Assembly: GCA_945870325.1 (NCBI GenBank) | Contig: CAMBRQ010000006.1 | Span: forward strand, 45,421-109,420 | Length of the DNA stretch: 64,000 bases | DNA from: an uncultured Dorea sp. | Lineage (GTDB): Bacteria; Bacillota; Clostridia; Lachnospirales; Lachnospiraceae | Reading direction: 5' to 3' | Shown: in pieces, positions 26,982-35,406 of the stretch | Layout: each line of letters starts with the position of its first letter | How positions within the stretch are numbered: the stretch's first letter is position 1 | The notes under the pieces: generated by a model | The model's input: the letters and a program-made list of their open reading frames with translations, nothing else | Told to the model about the DNA's origin: nothing | The model's database searches: none | Program-made: the position numbers and the translations under genes

Positions 26982-27749
26982 CTATTCCATTGGATAAATG
27001 CACTCTATCCTCTGCTTCTCAAACTCATCCAGCCACTTCTGCGATGGTTTCCTATCCGTCACAATCTTCGTGATTGCAGACCAGTCCGTGACCTTTACAA
27101 ATGCAATCTCGTCGAACTTCGTGTGATCCGCCACCAGAATCCGTTCTTTTGCTGCTTTCAGCATCATCCTCTTACTGCTTGCATCCTGCTCATCATAGTC
27201 TGTAATTCCTGCATCCAAATGCAGTCCCTTGCAAGAGACAATCGCCTTATCCACATGATACGAACTGATCATCTGATCCGTATGCGGTCCTACCAATGCA
27301 AATGATTTCTCCCGCGCTACTCCTCCGGTAGAGATCACCGTCCACTCCGGCATATCGAACAAATCGACAATAATCTCCACAGAATTCGTAATCACCGTCA
27401 GATTCTTCTTCTCTCTCAATCCATTCGCAATGTAAACCGCCGTAGAACTGACATCCAGCATAATCGCTTCCTGATCCCGTACCATCTCTGCAATCAATCC
27501 GGCGATCTTCTTCTTCTCAACCACGCATTGATTCTTCCTTATATTAAAAGGAAGCCCAAAGACATTCTCTTCATTCAGCACCGCACCGCCATAACTCTTG
27601 ATTGCCAGCCCCTCATTCTCCAATTTCTCCAGATCCCTGCGGATCGTTTCTTCCGTCACCTGATACAACTGACTCAGTTCACTTACGACAACTCGCTTCT
27701 CTTTCTGAAGTTTTTCTAGAATTCCATTCCTTCTCTCTATCGCTAACAT
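26982..27749 (-). CDS. DeoR-family repressor of the gat-like operon
   Basis: The 255-residue regulator has an N-terminal DeoR HTH (ERRNGILEKLQKEKRVVVSE, VTEETIRRDLEKLENEGLA) and a C-terminal sugar-phosphate sensor of the isomerase fold (LDVSSTAVYIANGL, TVITNS, STGGVAREKSFALVGP, DKAIVSCKGLHLDAGITDYDEQDA, ILVADHTKFD). MLAIERRNG is the start because AGAGGTG lies upstream. The longer open frame reads through a basic non-conserved leader. It is the first gene of its own operon, so autoregulation is likely. Candidate binding repeats lie at 27861-27898. Confidence 0.88.
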   Translation of the reverse strand: MLAIERRNGILEKLQKEKRVVVSELSQLYQVTEETIRRDLEKLENEGLAIKSYGGAVLNEENVFGLPFNIRKNQCVVEKKKIAGLIAEMVRDQEAIMLDVSSTAVYIANGLREKKNLTVITNSVEIIVDLFDMPEWTVISTGGVAREKSFALVGPHTDQMISSYHVDKAIVSCKGLHLDAGITDYDEQDASSKRMMLKAAKERILVADHTKFDEIAFVKVTDWSAITKIVTDRKPSQKWLDEFEKQRIECIYPME

Positions 27750-27860
27750 TACAACACCTCTTTTCCGTTTTGTTTCGTGTTGTTTTTCATCTTGCTTGTG
27801 CTTGATTGCATTGGTTTTATACACGATTTTTTGTTTTTTGTTGTTTTCAAATTGATATTA

Positions 27861-27898
27861 CCACATAAATCAACATAAATCAACCCATTTTTATGTGG
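27861..27898. promoter_or_regulatory. Candidate DeoR operator: 10-bp tandem repeat within an inverted repeat
   Basis: ACATAAATCA occurs twice in tandem (27863-27872 and 27873-27882), one helical turn apart. The block is flanked by a perfect 9-bp inverted repeat, CCACATAAA (27861-27869) and TTTATGTGG (27890-27898). It lies about 110 nt upstream of the DeoR start codon. DeoR proteins typically bind phased repeats, so this is the best operator candidate for the gat-like operon. Confidence 0.5.
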
Positions 27899-27956
27899 TT
27901 TTTATTGTTTTATTATTAACAATCACGTCAAAACACAGACAAATGGAATTTAACAA

Positions 27957-28386
27957 GTGGTGACCGAAGCCGGGAGGGGATACCTGGGGAACTGCACTGG
28001 CACAATAACGTATATGATGCGACAAAAAACAAATATAGATTTTCCTCCACCACCACACTCTCTCGCAGGAATCCTCCCGTGTAAGAAAAAGCGGGAGGCA
28101 TGGGAATGTCAGGTGCAAGAAAGCGCATGGGAATGGTTCTAAGACCGTGAAGCGAGTTGTATAAGCCGTTAGCGTAAAAATACCAGCAGATTGGCATGAG
28201 ACTTTGGCTTCAAGCCAAAGTCGAAAGAGTACCCGAACTGCGAAATCATCAAGATTTCGGAGTGAGTGTACTCGGTTGCCACTCTGCTGGTATTTTTACG
28301 GTTACGGCTTATTAACGAGCATCCCGGTTTTAGAACCATTCCCATGCGCCTTCTTGCACCGTCCACTTTCCATCCCCATTTTTCCT
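27957..28386 (+). ncRNA. Long structured element A (three-way junction), function unknown
   Basis: Element A shares ends and fold with element B (50328-50860). The 5' boundary is GGTGACCGAAGCCGGGA. A hairpin (CCTCCCG with CGGGAGG, 28073-28098) is followed by an 86-nt stem arm (28111-28196) pairing with 28277-28361. At the tip is a junction: TGA linker, a 9-bp hairpin with TTCAA loop (28200-28222), GAAA linker, a 21-nt-arm hairpin with ATCAA loop (28227-28273) and GGT linker. The second hairpin has an internal loop that reads 5'-CCGA/5'-GAGT, giving tandem G-A pairs on the plus strand, which is why I assign that strand. Open frames inside it are side effects of the palindrome. It ends just before the stop of the minus-strand kinase. 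Confidence 0.65.
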
Positions 28387-28389
28387 ACA

Positions 28390-29910
28390 TCAATTCCCCC
28401 TCTTCTCCACCTCATAATACTCTCTCAGACACTGATACCCCTTTTCAAATCGTACCTTCTGCTCCTCATACACTCCCTGCACATCCTGATTCGGCACAAA
28501 ATCTCTTACCTGTTTCACAAACTGATGAATCACCGTAAAGTCTTCAAACACGCCAACTCCGACTCCCGCAATCACCGCAGCCGCAATAGAAGTCGCCTCT
28601 TCTACATGATCAAGGCGGTGAAGGTTTACATTGAGGACATCTGATAAGATCTGTGCCAGCACATCACCTTTCGCCCCGCCGCCGGTTAACACAAGATCTG
28701 TAATCTCGGTGCGTTCCTTCTGTGCTTCCAGGATAATGCTCAGATTCATTGCCACACCTTCTAATACTGCCCGAATGTAATCGCATTTCTCATGCTCCAT
28801 CTTAATTCCCAGGAAACTGCCTGATGTATCCGGATTCCATCTTGGGCTTCTTTCTCCCAGCATATATGGAAGGAATACCAGACCTTTTGCTCCTACCGGA
28901 GATTGCAGGACCAACTGATTCAATATATCATATACGGATTCACCCTGCTCTTCTGCCAGTTTCTCTTCTTCTTTGCACAGGGCATTCTTAATATAAGAGT
29001 ATGAGCTCCCTGCTGCCTGCATCGTTCCGCACGGCATGTATTTACCCGGGATTACATGTCCGAAGCAGATCAGCGTCTTCTCTTGATCCAGGAATACTTC
29101 ATCCGTTGTTCCGGCAATCCAAGAGGAGGTACCGAAAGACAGGAACATCTGCCCGGACTCTATACTGCCCGCACCCAGTGCCGAACAAGGTCCATCTCCG
29201 CCGCCACATACTACAACCGTTCCCGTCGTAAGACCAAGGGCTTCTGCTGCCGATGTACTTAAGCTGCCAATTACATCCGTAGACGCATGGAGTTCTGGCA
29301 TCTTATCCAAACTAATGCCTGCTGCCTCAAGAACCTCCCCAGACCACTTAAGCCTCTTCAGATCGAACGCATCTGTACCGGATGCCTCTGAATAATCCGT
29401 CACAAACTCACCTGTCAGCCGACAGATAATGTAATCCTTTGCCAAAAGCATCTTATAAGTCTTCTCATAGATCTCCCGCTCATTGTCACGAATCCACATT
29501 AATTTCTCAATACTGTAACTGGCGCTGACGCGATGCCCATTCAACTCGTACAGCCGTTTAGCACCAATCTTCTGCACCAACTGCTCCGCTTGCTCTTCCG
29601 CTCTCTGATCCGCCCAGATCATCGCCGGTCTTAAAGCATTTCCTTCCTTATCAACTACGACACACGCCTGCATCTGCGAGGAAAATGAGATCGCAAGCAC
29701 CGCCTTGGGATCAATGTCCTCTACAATCTTTCTTGTTGCAGTACATACAGCCTCCCACCAGTCTTCCGTGTTCTGCTCTGCATAATTCTTATGAAAAAAA
29801 TGAACATCATACGGAATGGTATAACTTTTCACCAGTTTTCCTTCCGTTGAAAATAAAGACGCTTTATCACTTGAAGTTCCCAAATCATGTGCAATTAGAT
29901 ATCTTTCCAC
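28390..29910 (-). CDS. FGGY-family carbohydrate kinase (second copy)
   Basis: The 506-residue kinase starts at a GTG (V-ERYLIAHDLGTSSDKASLF, phosphate-1 loop) with AGAGGTG just upstream. It carries MIWADQRAEEQA, VCGGGDGPCSALGAGSI, VFLPYMLGERSPRWNPD (FGGY signature) and LVLTGGGAKGDVLAQIL (adenosine motif). It is a xylulokinase-like enzyme whose ketose or polyol substrate is unknown. It stands alone on its strand, divergent from a DeoR regulator and FSA-like gene at 30174-31704. The 3' end abuts structured element A. Confidence 0.85.
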   Translation of the reverse strand: MERYLIAHDLGTSSDKASLFSTEGKLVKSYTIPYDVHFFHKNYAEQNTEDWWEAVCTATRKIVEDIDPKAVLAISFSSQMQACVVVDKEGNALRPAMIWADQRAEEQAEQLVQKIGAKRLYELNGHRVSASYSIEKLMWIRDNEREIYEKTYKMLLAKDYIICRLTGEFVTDYSEASGTDAFDLKRLKWSGEVLEAAGISLDKMPELHASTDVIGSLSTSAAEALGLTTGTVVVCGGGDGPCSALGAGSIESGQMFLSFGTSSWIAGTTDEVFLDQEKTLICFGHVIPGKYMPCGTMQAAGSSYSYIKNALCKEEEKLAEEQGESVYDILNQLVLQSPVGAKGLVFLPYMLGERSPRWNPDTSGSFLGIKMEHEKCDYIRAVLEGVAMNLSIILEAQKERTEITDLVLTGGGAKGDVLAQILSDVLNVNLHRLDHVEEATSIAAAVIAGVGVGVFEDFTVIHQFVKQVRDFVPNQDVQGVYEEQKVRFEKGYQCLREYYEVEKRGN

Positions 29911-30076
29911 TTCTGCCACCTCTCTTATTCTTATTACACGCACATCCGCCAAAACACTGTTACGGCACTCCGCTCCTTTGTCCCTGGCAAACTAAGTTCT
30001 TACACGCACATCATATTTTTACGATGCCATTATAGCATACGCTTTCCGAAAAGTAAACTACGAAATATATTTTGCT

Positions 30077-30125
30077 TTCGTACGAAACTTTTAATATTGA
30101 CTTTAGCAATATTCCATGCTATTAT
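30077..30125 (+). promoter_or_regulatory. Promoter with palindromic operators for the second DeoR gene
   Basis: TTGACT (30097-30102) and TATTAT (30120-30125) are separated by 17 nt. The perfect 12-bp palindrome TTTCGTACGAAA (30077-30088) lies just upstream. An AATATTG...CAATATT inverted repeat (30093-30113) overlaps the -35 box. The position between the divergent kinase and DeoR genes suits an autoregulated bidirectional control region. Confidence 0.55.
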
Positions 30126-30173
30126 AATATTGATCTTTTACCAAACTATGAGATCAGTTAGGAGGGAGCTTAG

Positions 30174-30920
30174 ATGAATGAACGACATACTGCTCTTCTG
30201 GAATACATCACGCAACATGGCAAGACAGAGGTCGGCATCCTTGCCGAGTATCTTCACACTTCCAAGGTAACCGTCCGCAAGGATCTTGATTACCTGTCCG
30301 AGCGGGGAGTTCTAAAACGCGAACGGGGATATGCCGTCCCCAATGATCCGGGAGATATTAATTATAGAATGGCTTTCCACTATGACAGAAAACAGAAGAT
30401 TGCAAAAAGAGCCGCCACATACGTACAGGATGGAGAGATGGTCATGGTCGAATCCGGCTCTACCTGTGCATTATTTGCAGAAGAACTTGCCAAGACCAGA
30501 CAGAACGTAACACTGATCACCAATTCCATGTATATCGCCAGTTATATCAAAGATTATACGAATATCCAGGTGATTCTCTTAGGCGGAACGCTCCAGCCAA
30601 AGAGCCAGTCCCTTGTAGGGCCGCTGACGAAGAACGCCGCCAAAGCATTTCACGTGGACAAGATATTCATCGGTACGGATGGCTACTCCCGTACTTTCGG
30701 ATTTACCGGTGATGATCTGATCCGCTCTGATACCTTAAGCGAGATGCTCACTTCCGCGATTCACACTTATGTGCTGACAGACTCAGAGAAATTCAGCCAT
30801 CCCGGCTCTGTTTCCTTCCTGGAATTGAAGAATGTACATGAAGTCATTACTGATTCAGGCATCCCGACATCAGAACAGGAATACCTGACCAGGCAAGGAA
30901 TCGTCGTGACTTTGGCATAA
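30174..30920 (+). CDS. DeoR-family transcriptional regulator (second copy)
   Basis: The 248-residue protein has an HTH (RHTALLEYITQHGKTEVGIL, TSKVTVRKDLDYLSERGVL) and a DeoR sensor domain (MVMVESGSTCALFAEEL, TLITNSMYIASYI, LLGGTLQPKSQSLVGP, DKIFIGTDGYSRTFGFTGDD, VLTDSEKFSHPG). It has GGAGGGAG before its ATG and a clear promoter (30097-30125). It is followed 106 nt later by the FSA-like gene and divergent from an FGGY kinase, which are its likely targets. The effector is presumably a phosphorylated sugar. Confidence 0.88.
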   Translation: MNERHTALLEYITQHGKTEVGILAEYLHTSKVTVRKDLDYLSERGVLKRERGYAVPNDPGDINYRMAFHYDRKQKIAKRAATYVQDGEMVMVESGSTCALFAEELAKTRQNVTLITNSMYIASYIKDYTNIQVILLGGTLQPKSQSLVGPLTKNAAKAFHVDKIFIGTDGYSRTFGFTGDDLIRSDTLSEMLTSAIHTYVLTDSEKFSHPGSVSFLELKNVHEVITDSGIPTSEQEYLTRQGIVVTLA

Positions 30921-30999
30921 AGATCGCCATAGAAAAGTTGCTATAGAAAAAATCGCTATAGAATCTGTGTATTACAGATAAATTATATTTTCAAAATAT

Positions 31000-31014
31000 T
31001 TCAAAACGTTTCAA
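31000..31014. promoter_or_regulatory. Possible catabolite-responsive (CcpA) site
   Basis: TTCAAAACGTTTCAA lies just upstream of the FSA-like gene's AGGAGG. It resembles the Firmicutes cre consensus (TGNAANCGNTNNCA) with one departure at the second position, and it is near-palindromic around CG. Glucose repression of this sugar gene would be expected, but the match is only approximate. Confidence 0.35.
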
Positions 31015-31026
31015 CAGGAGGTAAAT

Positions 31027-31704
31027 ATGAAATACTTATTAGACACAGCCAATCTTGAGGACATCCGCCGCTACTACGAGATCTTTCCAATCGCAGGGGT
31101 AACATCCAATCCTTCCATCGTAAAAAAAGAAGGAAAGATTGATTTCTTCGCCCATATGAACGAGATCCGTTCCATCATCGGCACCGACAAATCACTCCAC
31201 ATCCAGGTGACTGCGCTGGATACTGCCGGCATGTTAAAAGATGCCGATCGCATCTTGACCAAAGTGGACAAAGATGTATATATTAAGATTCCTGTGAATA
31301 TGGAAGGTATCAAGGCAATTAAAGAGTTAAAATCCCAGGGAGTGAATGTCACCGCCACTGCAATCTACAGTAAGATGCAGGGTCTTCTTGCTATGGAGGC
31401 TGGCGCAGACTATATCGCGCCTTATTACAACCGCATGGAGAATATGGGACTCGATCCGGAAGACATTATCGCATCTTTTGCAGAGATGATCGCACTGTAC
31501 GATTATAAAACCACTATTCTTGCAGCAAGTTTCAAGAATGCCGGACAGGTGAACAAGGCTCATCTGGCAGGCGCGCAGACCGCAACCTTAGACCCATCCA
31601 TCCTTGTGGCGGCGCTTAAGCAGCCTTATATCGAAAAGGCCGTGGCTGATTTTGATGCAGATTGGAAATCCATTTATGGGGATTGCACAATTGCGGAACT
31701 GTAA
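31027..31704 (+). CDS. Fructose-6-phosphate aldolase / transaldolase-like protein
   Basis: The 225-residue protein is of the small transaldolase/FSA group (MKYLLDTANLEDIRRYYEIF, GVTSNPSIVKKEGK). The Schiff-base lysine lies in VYIKIPVN, and VTATAIYSKMQGLLAMEAGADYIAPYYNRMEN and ILAASFKNAGQV follow. FSA cleaves fructose-6-phosphate to dihydroxyacetone and glyceraldehyde-3-phosphate. Closely related short transaldolases transfer the C3 unit instead, and these two cannot be separated here. AGGAGG precedes the ATG. It is transcribed with the DeoR gene. Confidence 0.88.
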   Translation: MKYLLDTANLEDIRRYYEIFPIAGVTSNPSIVKKEGKIDFFAHMNEIRSIIGTDKSLHIQVTALDTAGMLKDADRILTKVDKDVYIKIPVNMEGIKAIKELKSQGVNVTATAIYSKMQGLLAMEAGADYIAPYYNRMENMGLDPEDIIASFAEMIALYDYKTTILAASFKNAGQVNKAHLAGAQTATLDPSILVAALKQPYIEKAVADFDADWKSIYGDCTIAEL

Positions 31705-31739
31705 AGGGAATTTGGGAGTATGAAGAGTTGTTGTTTATG

Positions 31740-31771
31740 AAGTGGACGGCGAAGAGGGGCGCCGTCCACTT
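31740..31771. terminator. Shared hairpin between convergent FSA-like and GntR genes
   Basis: AGTGGACGGCG and CGCCGTCCACT form a perfect 11-bp stem around a short loop, extended by an A-T pair on the outside. It sits between two convergent stop codons, so it would serve as a bidirectional block. There is no long T tract, so efficiency is uncertain. Confidence 0.6.
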
Positions 31772-31792
31772 CCAATCACTCACATTTCTCCC

Positions 31793-32821
31793 TCAAATTC
31801 CCACTCTCAAGATCCCCTCAATCCAATAGATCTCCGGCATCCACTTATTCCCATCCTCGCACTGGCTCTTAAGGCATCCGAATATTTTCTCTACGATTGC
31901 CCCCAGATCCTGCTGATAGGTAATAATCTCACTTCTCCGGTTCTTCGACACCTCATCCACAGATGCAATCCGAATCCCCAGTTTCAGTTTCTTCACAACT
32001 TTGGATACTGCCTCGCCCATCTCTCTATCACTGCAGATGATTGCCTCTGGCAGTTTTTCCTTGTAATCCTTGCATACTTTACGCACGATTGCTTCATTGT
32101 TACCTCGTTTCTCCCAAGGCACACGCAGGAATACATCCTCACATTTGGCCTGTTCGATATATGCCTGTTCACGCTCTCGGATGCTATACACATCCCATAG
32201 ATCCCATCCGGCATAGCCGATGCTCTGATATCCGCATCTTTTCAGTTCCCCGTAGAGAGTCTTGATTGCCAACCGGTTATCAAGTGTCACACAATCCGCA
32301 TATGGCAGACCCTTATCCGAGTCAAAAAACACCAGATTCATGCCTATGGCCCGCAGACGTTTCAGTTTCTTAAGATTGACAGGGAGATCCTCAAGCCAGA
32401 TTACCACATTGCGAAGTCCTCTCTTATATAGGCGATAGAGGCAGTCTTCTAACTCTTCGGTTCTCGGCTTCTCCACATACAGAAGAAGCGCCCCCTTCGC
32501 CTCAGCATAACTTTGGAACTGCGCGATGAATTTAGCAAAAAACGGATTCTTAGCCGGAGCAATCAGGACGATCATATCCATTTCCCCCTGATTGCCCCAA
32601 TTATGAAACGTAATCCGCGTTCCTCTGCCCACCTCCCGAAGAATCAGCTGCTCCTCTTCCAGTTCCTCCAGAGACCTTCGAATGGTGACTCTGCTTACCT
32701 CTAGTTCTTCCGCCAATTCACGCTCCGGCGGTATCCGGTCGCCATCCTCATATTTCCCCTGGAATATCCGGTCATAGATCTTCTCTTTTACAATCTGATA
32801 TAGATTCTCTTGGCTCATCAT
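31793..32821 (-). CDS. GntR-type HTH regulator with LacI-like sugar-binding domain
   Basis: The 342-residue regulator has an N-terminal GntR winged helix (YQIVKEKIYDRIFQGKYEDG, IPPERELAEELEVSRVTIRR). A C-terminal type-1 periplasmic-binding-like domain follows (MIVLIAPAKNPFFAKFIAQF, LVFFDSDKGLPYADCVTLDN, PEAIICSDREMGEAV). This is the AraR/LacI-like fusion used to sense sugars. It lies downstream of the glycyl radical enzyme on the same strand. The 11-bp-arm palindrome at 36308-36334 in front of the activase is its best candidate operator. Confidence 0.88.
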   Translation of the reverse strand: MMSQENLYQIVKEKIYDRIFQGKYEDGDRIPPERELAEELEVSRVTIRRSLEELEEEQLILREVGRGTRITFHNWGNQGEMDMIVLIAPAKNPFFAKFIAQFQSYAEAKGALLLYVEKPRTEELEDCLYRLYKRGLRNVVIWLEDLPVNLKKLKRLRAIGMNLVFFDSDKGLPYADCVTLDNRLAIKTLYGELKRCGYQSIGYAGWDLWDVYSIREREQAYIEQAKCEDVFLRVPWEKRGNNEAIVRKVCKDYKEKLPEAIICSDREMGEAVSKVVKKLKLGIRIASVDEVSKNRRSEIITYQQDLGAIVEKIFGCLKSQCEDGNKWMPEIYWIEGILRVGI

Positions 32822-32901
32822 ATTAATCAGACTTCGTTGCCCTTCACTTCCTTGTCTAGTACTCCATGATAAACTGCTGGTTTCATTATGGTTACTCCAT
32901 G

Positions 32902-35285
32902 TTACATACTTGTAGATTCCATGTCAAGACGCTTAATAATATCCTCCTGGATGTCCGGTGACAGATCCAGAAAATTCACGAATGTACCATGAATTCTCAT
33001 AATATAGACTCCGCTCGGAGCATATTTCTTCGGATTCGCAAGCACCTTTCTCAGCATCTCCGGCGTCGTAACATTGACATATAAGTAGAATGGAGAGATG
33101 CCCTCTTTCTTCGGGTTGAAGAATAACGGTCTCATAATCTTATCCCGGAATTCCACACCCTTCTCTTCATACGTATTTGTCTTGAAATAATTCGGATTAA
33201 TTCCAAGATGGGATGCACAGCCTCCATTCATTTTCTCAAACGGAAGTTTCATATTGGACATAATCCTGAATCCTAGTCCTGAATGTGCTTCTCCATATAG
33301 CGGATCAATTCCATATCCCAACTGTTCTCTTGCTTTTCTTCCATCCGGCGTCGCTCCTACCCAGTATCCATACAGAAGATGCGTAGATGGGGATGCCCAG
33401 TCTGCACGGAATGGATTGCCAAGATAGTTCTTTTGGGAAGTTACCAGATCACTGGCTCTGCTAGCAATCTCGGCCGCCTCATGATCAACTCTCGCGATGT
33501 TATTGCCATACTTTTTCGCCTTCAACAGATACTGCTGCATCTCCGGGTCCTGCTCGAAGTTATCTCTAAGCGCCTCCAGCATCCTTCCTGCATCTTCGGT
33601 CGTTCTTCTAACAGAGTATCAATGGCAATAAAGGAGTCCGCCACAACGGAAAGTCCATGAATCAGACAACCGCTTCCATTGTATTTCGTCCCTTGTTCTT
33701 TCGTATCTCTGACATCAACACCTGTTTCGATCCCACCCATAATGGTGGACAGGAATGGCACTTGAAGAATCGAGATTGCCTCTGACGCCGCATTGGCACA
33801 TTCTACCATCTGATTCACGTAAATCTCCAGATTCTTATAGAAAATAGAGCGGATATTCTGCAATACTTCCAGTTCTGTCTTACAGCCATTCTCTTCATTC
33901 GTGCCTCCGAACTTCTTGCCAGAGATGGTTGATACGCCGCCATTGAGACTCAGTTCCAGAACCTTCGCCATATTCAGCCAGCTATTGGTTGTATTACCAT
34001 TGTCTTTGCCCATGATCAGCGGTTCCTGACATCCTGCCACCGAATAATCTTCCAGATCCTCCGGCGCTACATGATTCTTCTCCTTCAGAATCTCGAACAC
34101 CGAATCATCATTAAAGAAAGATGGGGTAAGGCAGCCCGGTGTGAACAAGAATCTTCCAAGACTCTCATATAACTCCTGCGGCGTATTCTTATGCAATTTT
34201 ACAGACAGAATCGGCTGCGGCAGATTCATGTCATAATATGCATCCAGGAGTGCATAGGAAGTCGGATTCGTCAAATCTTCTCCTGTATTAGATTTACCGC
34301 CAATGATCAGATTCTGAGAGATTGCCCAGCTTCTGTCCGCTACATTATAGAACACCAACAGGTGCTTCAATAACGCTGCCGTCATGTCACGATCCGTATC
34401 TTCCGCACTTCGATACGGCTCAAAGATCCGGTCCGCATTCCCAACTGAGAATGCATATGGATTCGGTGTCTGCTCCAGACACATTACCTGCCACATCAGA
34501 ATAAACGACTGAATTGCCTCATAGAGATTCTTCGCACCATATCTTGGCACCTTGCGAAGCGTCTCCGACATGATAAGGAATCGTTCTTTATCCTTTCCAT
34601 TCAACTTATTTGCTTTCTCTCTCGCCATATCTGCATATCTGTCAGCGATAACCAGAACGGCATCCAGGGAAATATTCATTGCCGTATAATAATCTTGCTT
34701 CTTTTTATCTGTCGCCTTCGCCTGATGATCTGCAATCTGCTCCTTCATACTTTCGACGCCATCTCTCAGCGCGCCCCGCATATCCGGGATCAGATGCCCT
34801 GTCACCTGTTCAATAAAATAGATCGCTTCGCTGGTATTGTCACCTGCGATATCATAAGCCTTGCACAACGCTTTCGCAAATTCCGTATTACTGTTATACT
34901 CTTTCAGGTTAGCAATCCGTTCCTGCGTAATATCGCCAATCGGATCACTATCACCGAATACCGCAACCGGATCACAATACCCCGAAAATGAATCCACAGA
35001 AAACGCCGGATTGATCAATGCATATGATCTCGCAAACGCATCGTCCTGAGTTCCTGCAAATATGTGGTAATCACTGAGCCATAATGGGATTCTCTTTGCC
35101 ACTTCTACCAAAGTCCTGGCAATTCGGATACTGTCCACATCATCTTTGAACTTCTCGTCACATTCTCTCATAATCTCTTTTGCAAGAAACCAGCCCTCCA
35201 AATGATCTGTGGCCCTTTCTTCTTTGAAGCGTTCTTTTGCCAGATCTGTAATCTCCTGCGCGGTTAGGATCTCTTCAATTCTCAT
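32902..35285 (-). pseudogene. Glycyl radical enzyme (PFL-like) with a single frameshift
   Basis: Joined, the two frames give about 794 residues, a normal glycyl radical enzyme. Residues 1-580 carry the active-site Cys419 in VAGCQEPLIMGKDNG (G-C-x-E, with Glu421 as in the dehydratase and lyase branch rather than pyruvate formate-lyase). After AIDTLLEERP the frame is lost near 33598-33601. One missing base (CGACC for CGACCC) restores EDAGRMLEALRDNF. The second part ends with RIHGTFVNFLDLSPDIQEDII, whose Gly is the radical site (RIHGT rather than the usual RVxGY). The substrate is unknown. The activase lies directly upstream. Confidence 0.85.
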
Positions 35286-35316
35286 AGCAGTTCTCCTCCT
35301 TAAACGTTATCTCCAT

Positions 35317-35406
35317 CTATCTTCTTACCCATGTCTATCTTCCTGTCTGTGCCTATCCTCTTACCAATGCCTATCCTCTTACCAATGCCTATCCTCTTGC
35401 CTATGT
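35317..35406. repeat. Five tandem 18-bp repeats between activase and glycyl radical enzyme
   Basis: Five head-to-tail 18-bp units occupy exactly 90 bp. Units 3 and 4 are identical (CTATCCTCTTACCAATGC) and the others differ by a few bases. On the coding strand each unit reads as purine-rich AAGAGGATAG. The array begins within the last codons of the activase gene and ends about 15 nt before the ribosome binding site of the glycyl radical enzyme. There are no spacers, so it is not CRISPR. It might tune translation or mRNA structure, and its copy number may vary between strains. Confidence 0.85.

Noticed and set aside
27957..28386. Retron or group II intron
   Set aside because: No reverse transcriptase is nearby and the branched structure does not match msr-msd or intron domain V.
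32902..33582. Stand-alone autonomous glycyl radical cofactor (GrcA-like) gene
   Set aside because: The fragment is longer than GrcA, has no start site of its own, and continues the frame of the upstream enzyme after one added base.
35317..35406. Possible CRISPR array
   Set aside because: The 18-bp units are directly adjacent, with no spacers, and are too short for CRISPR repeats.
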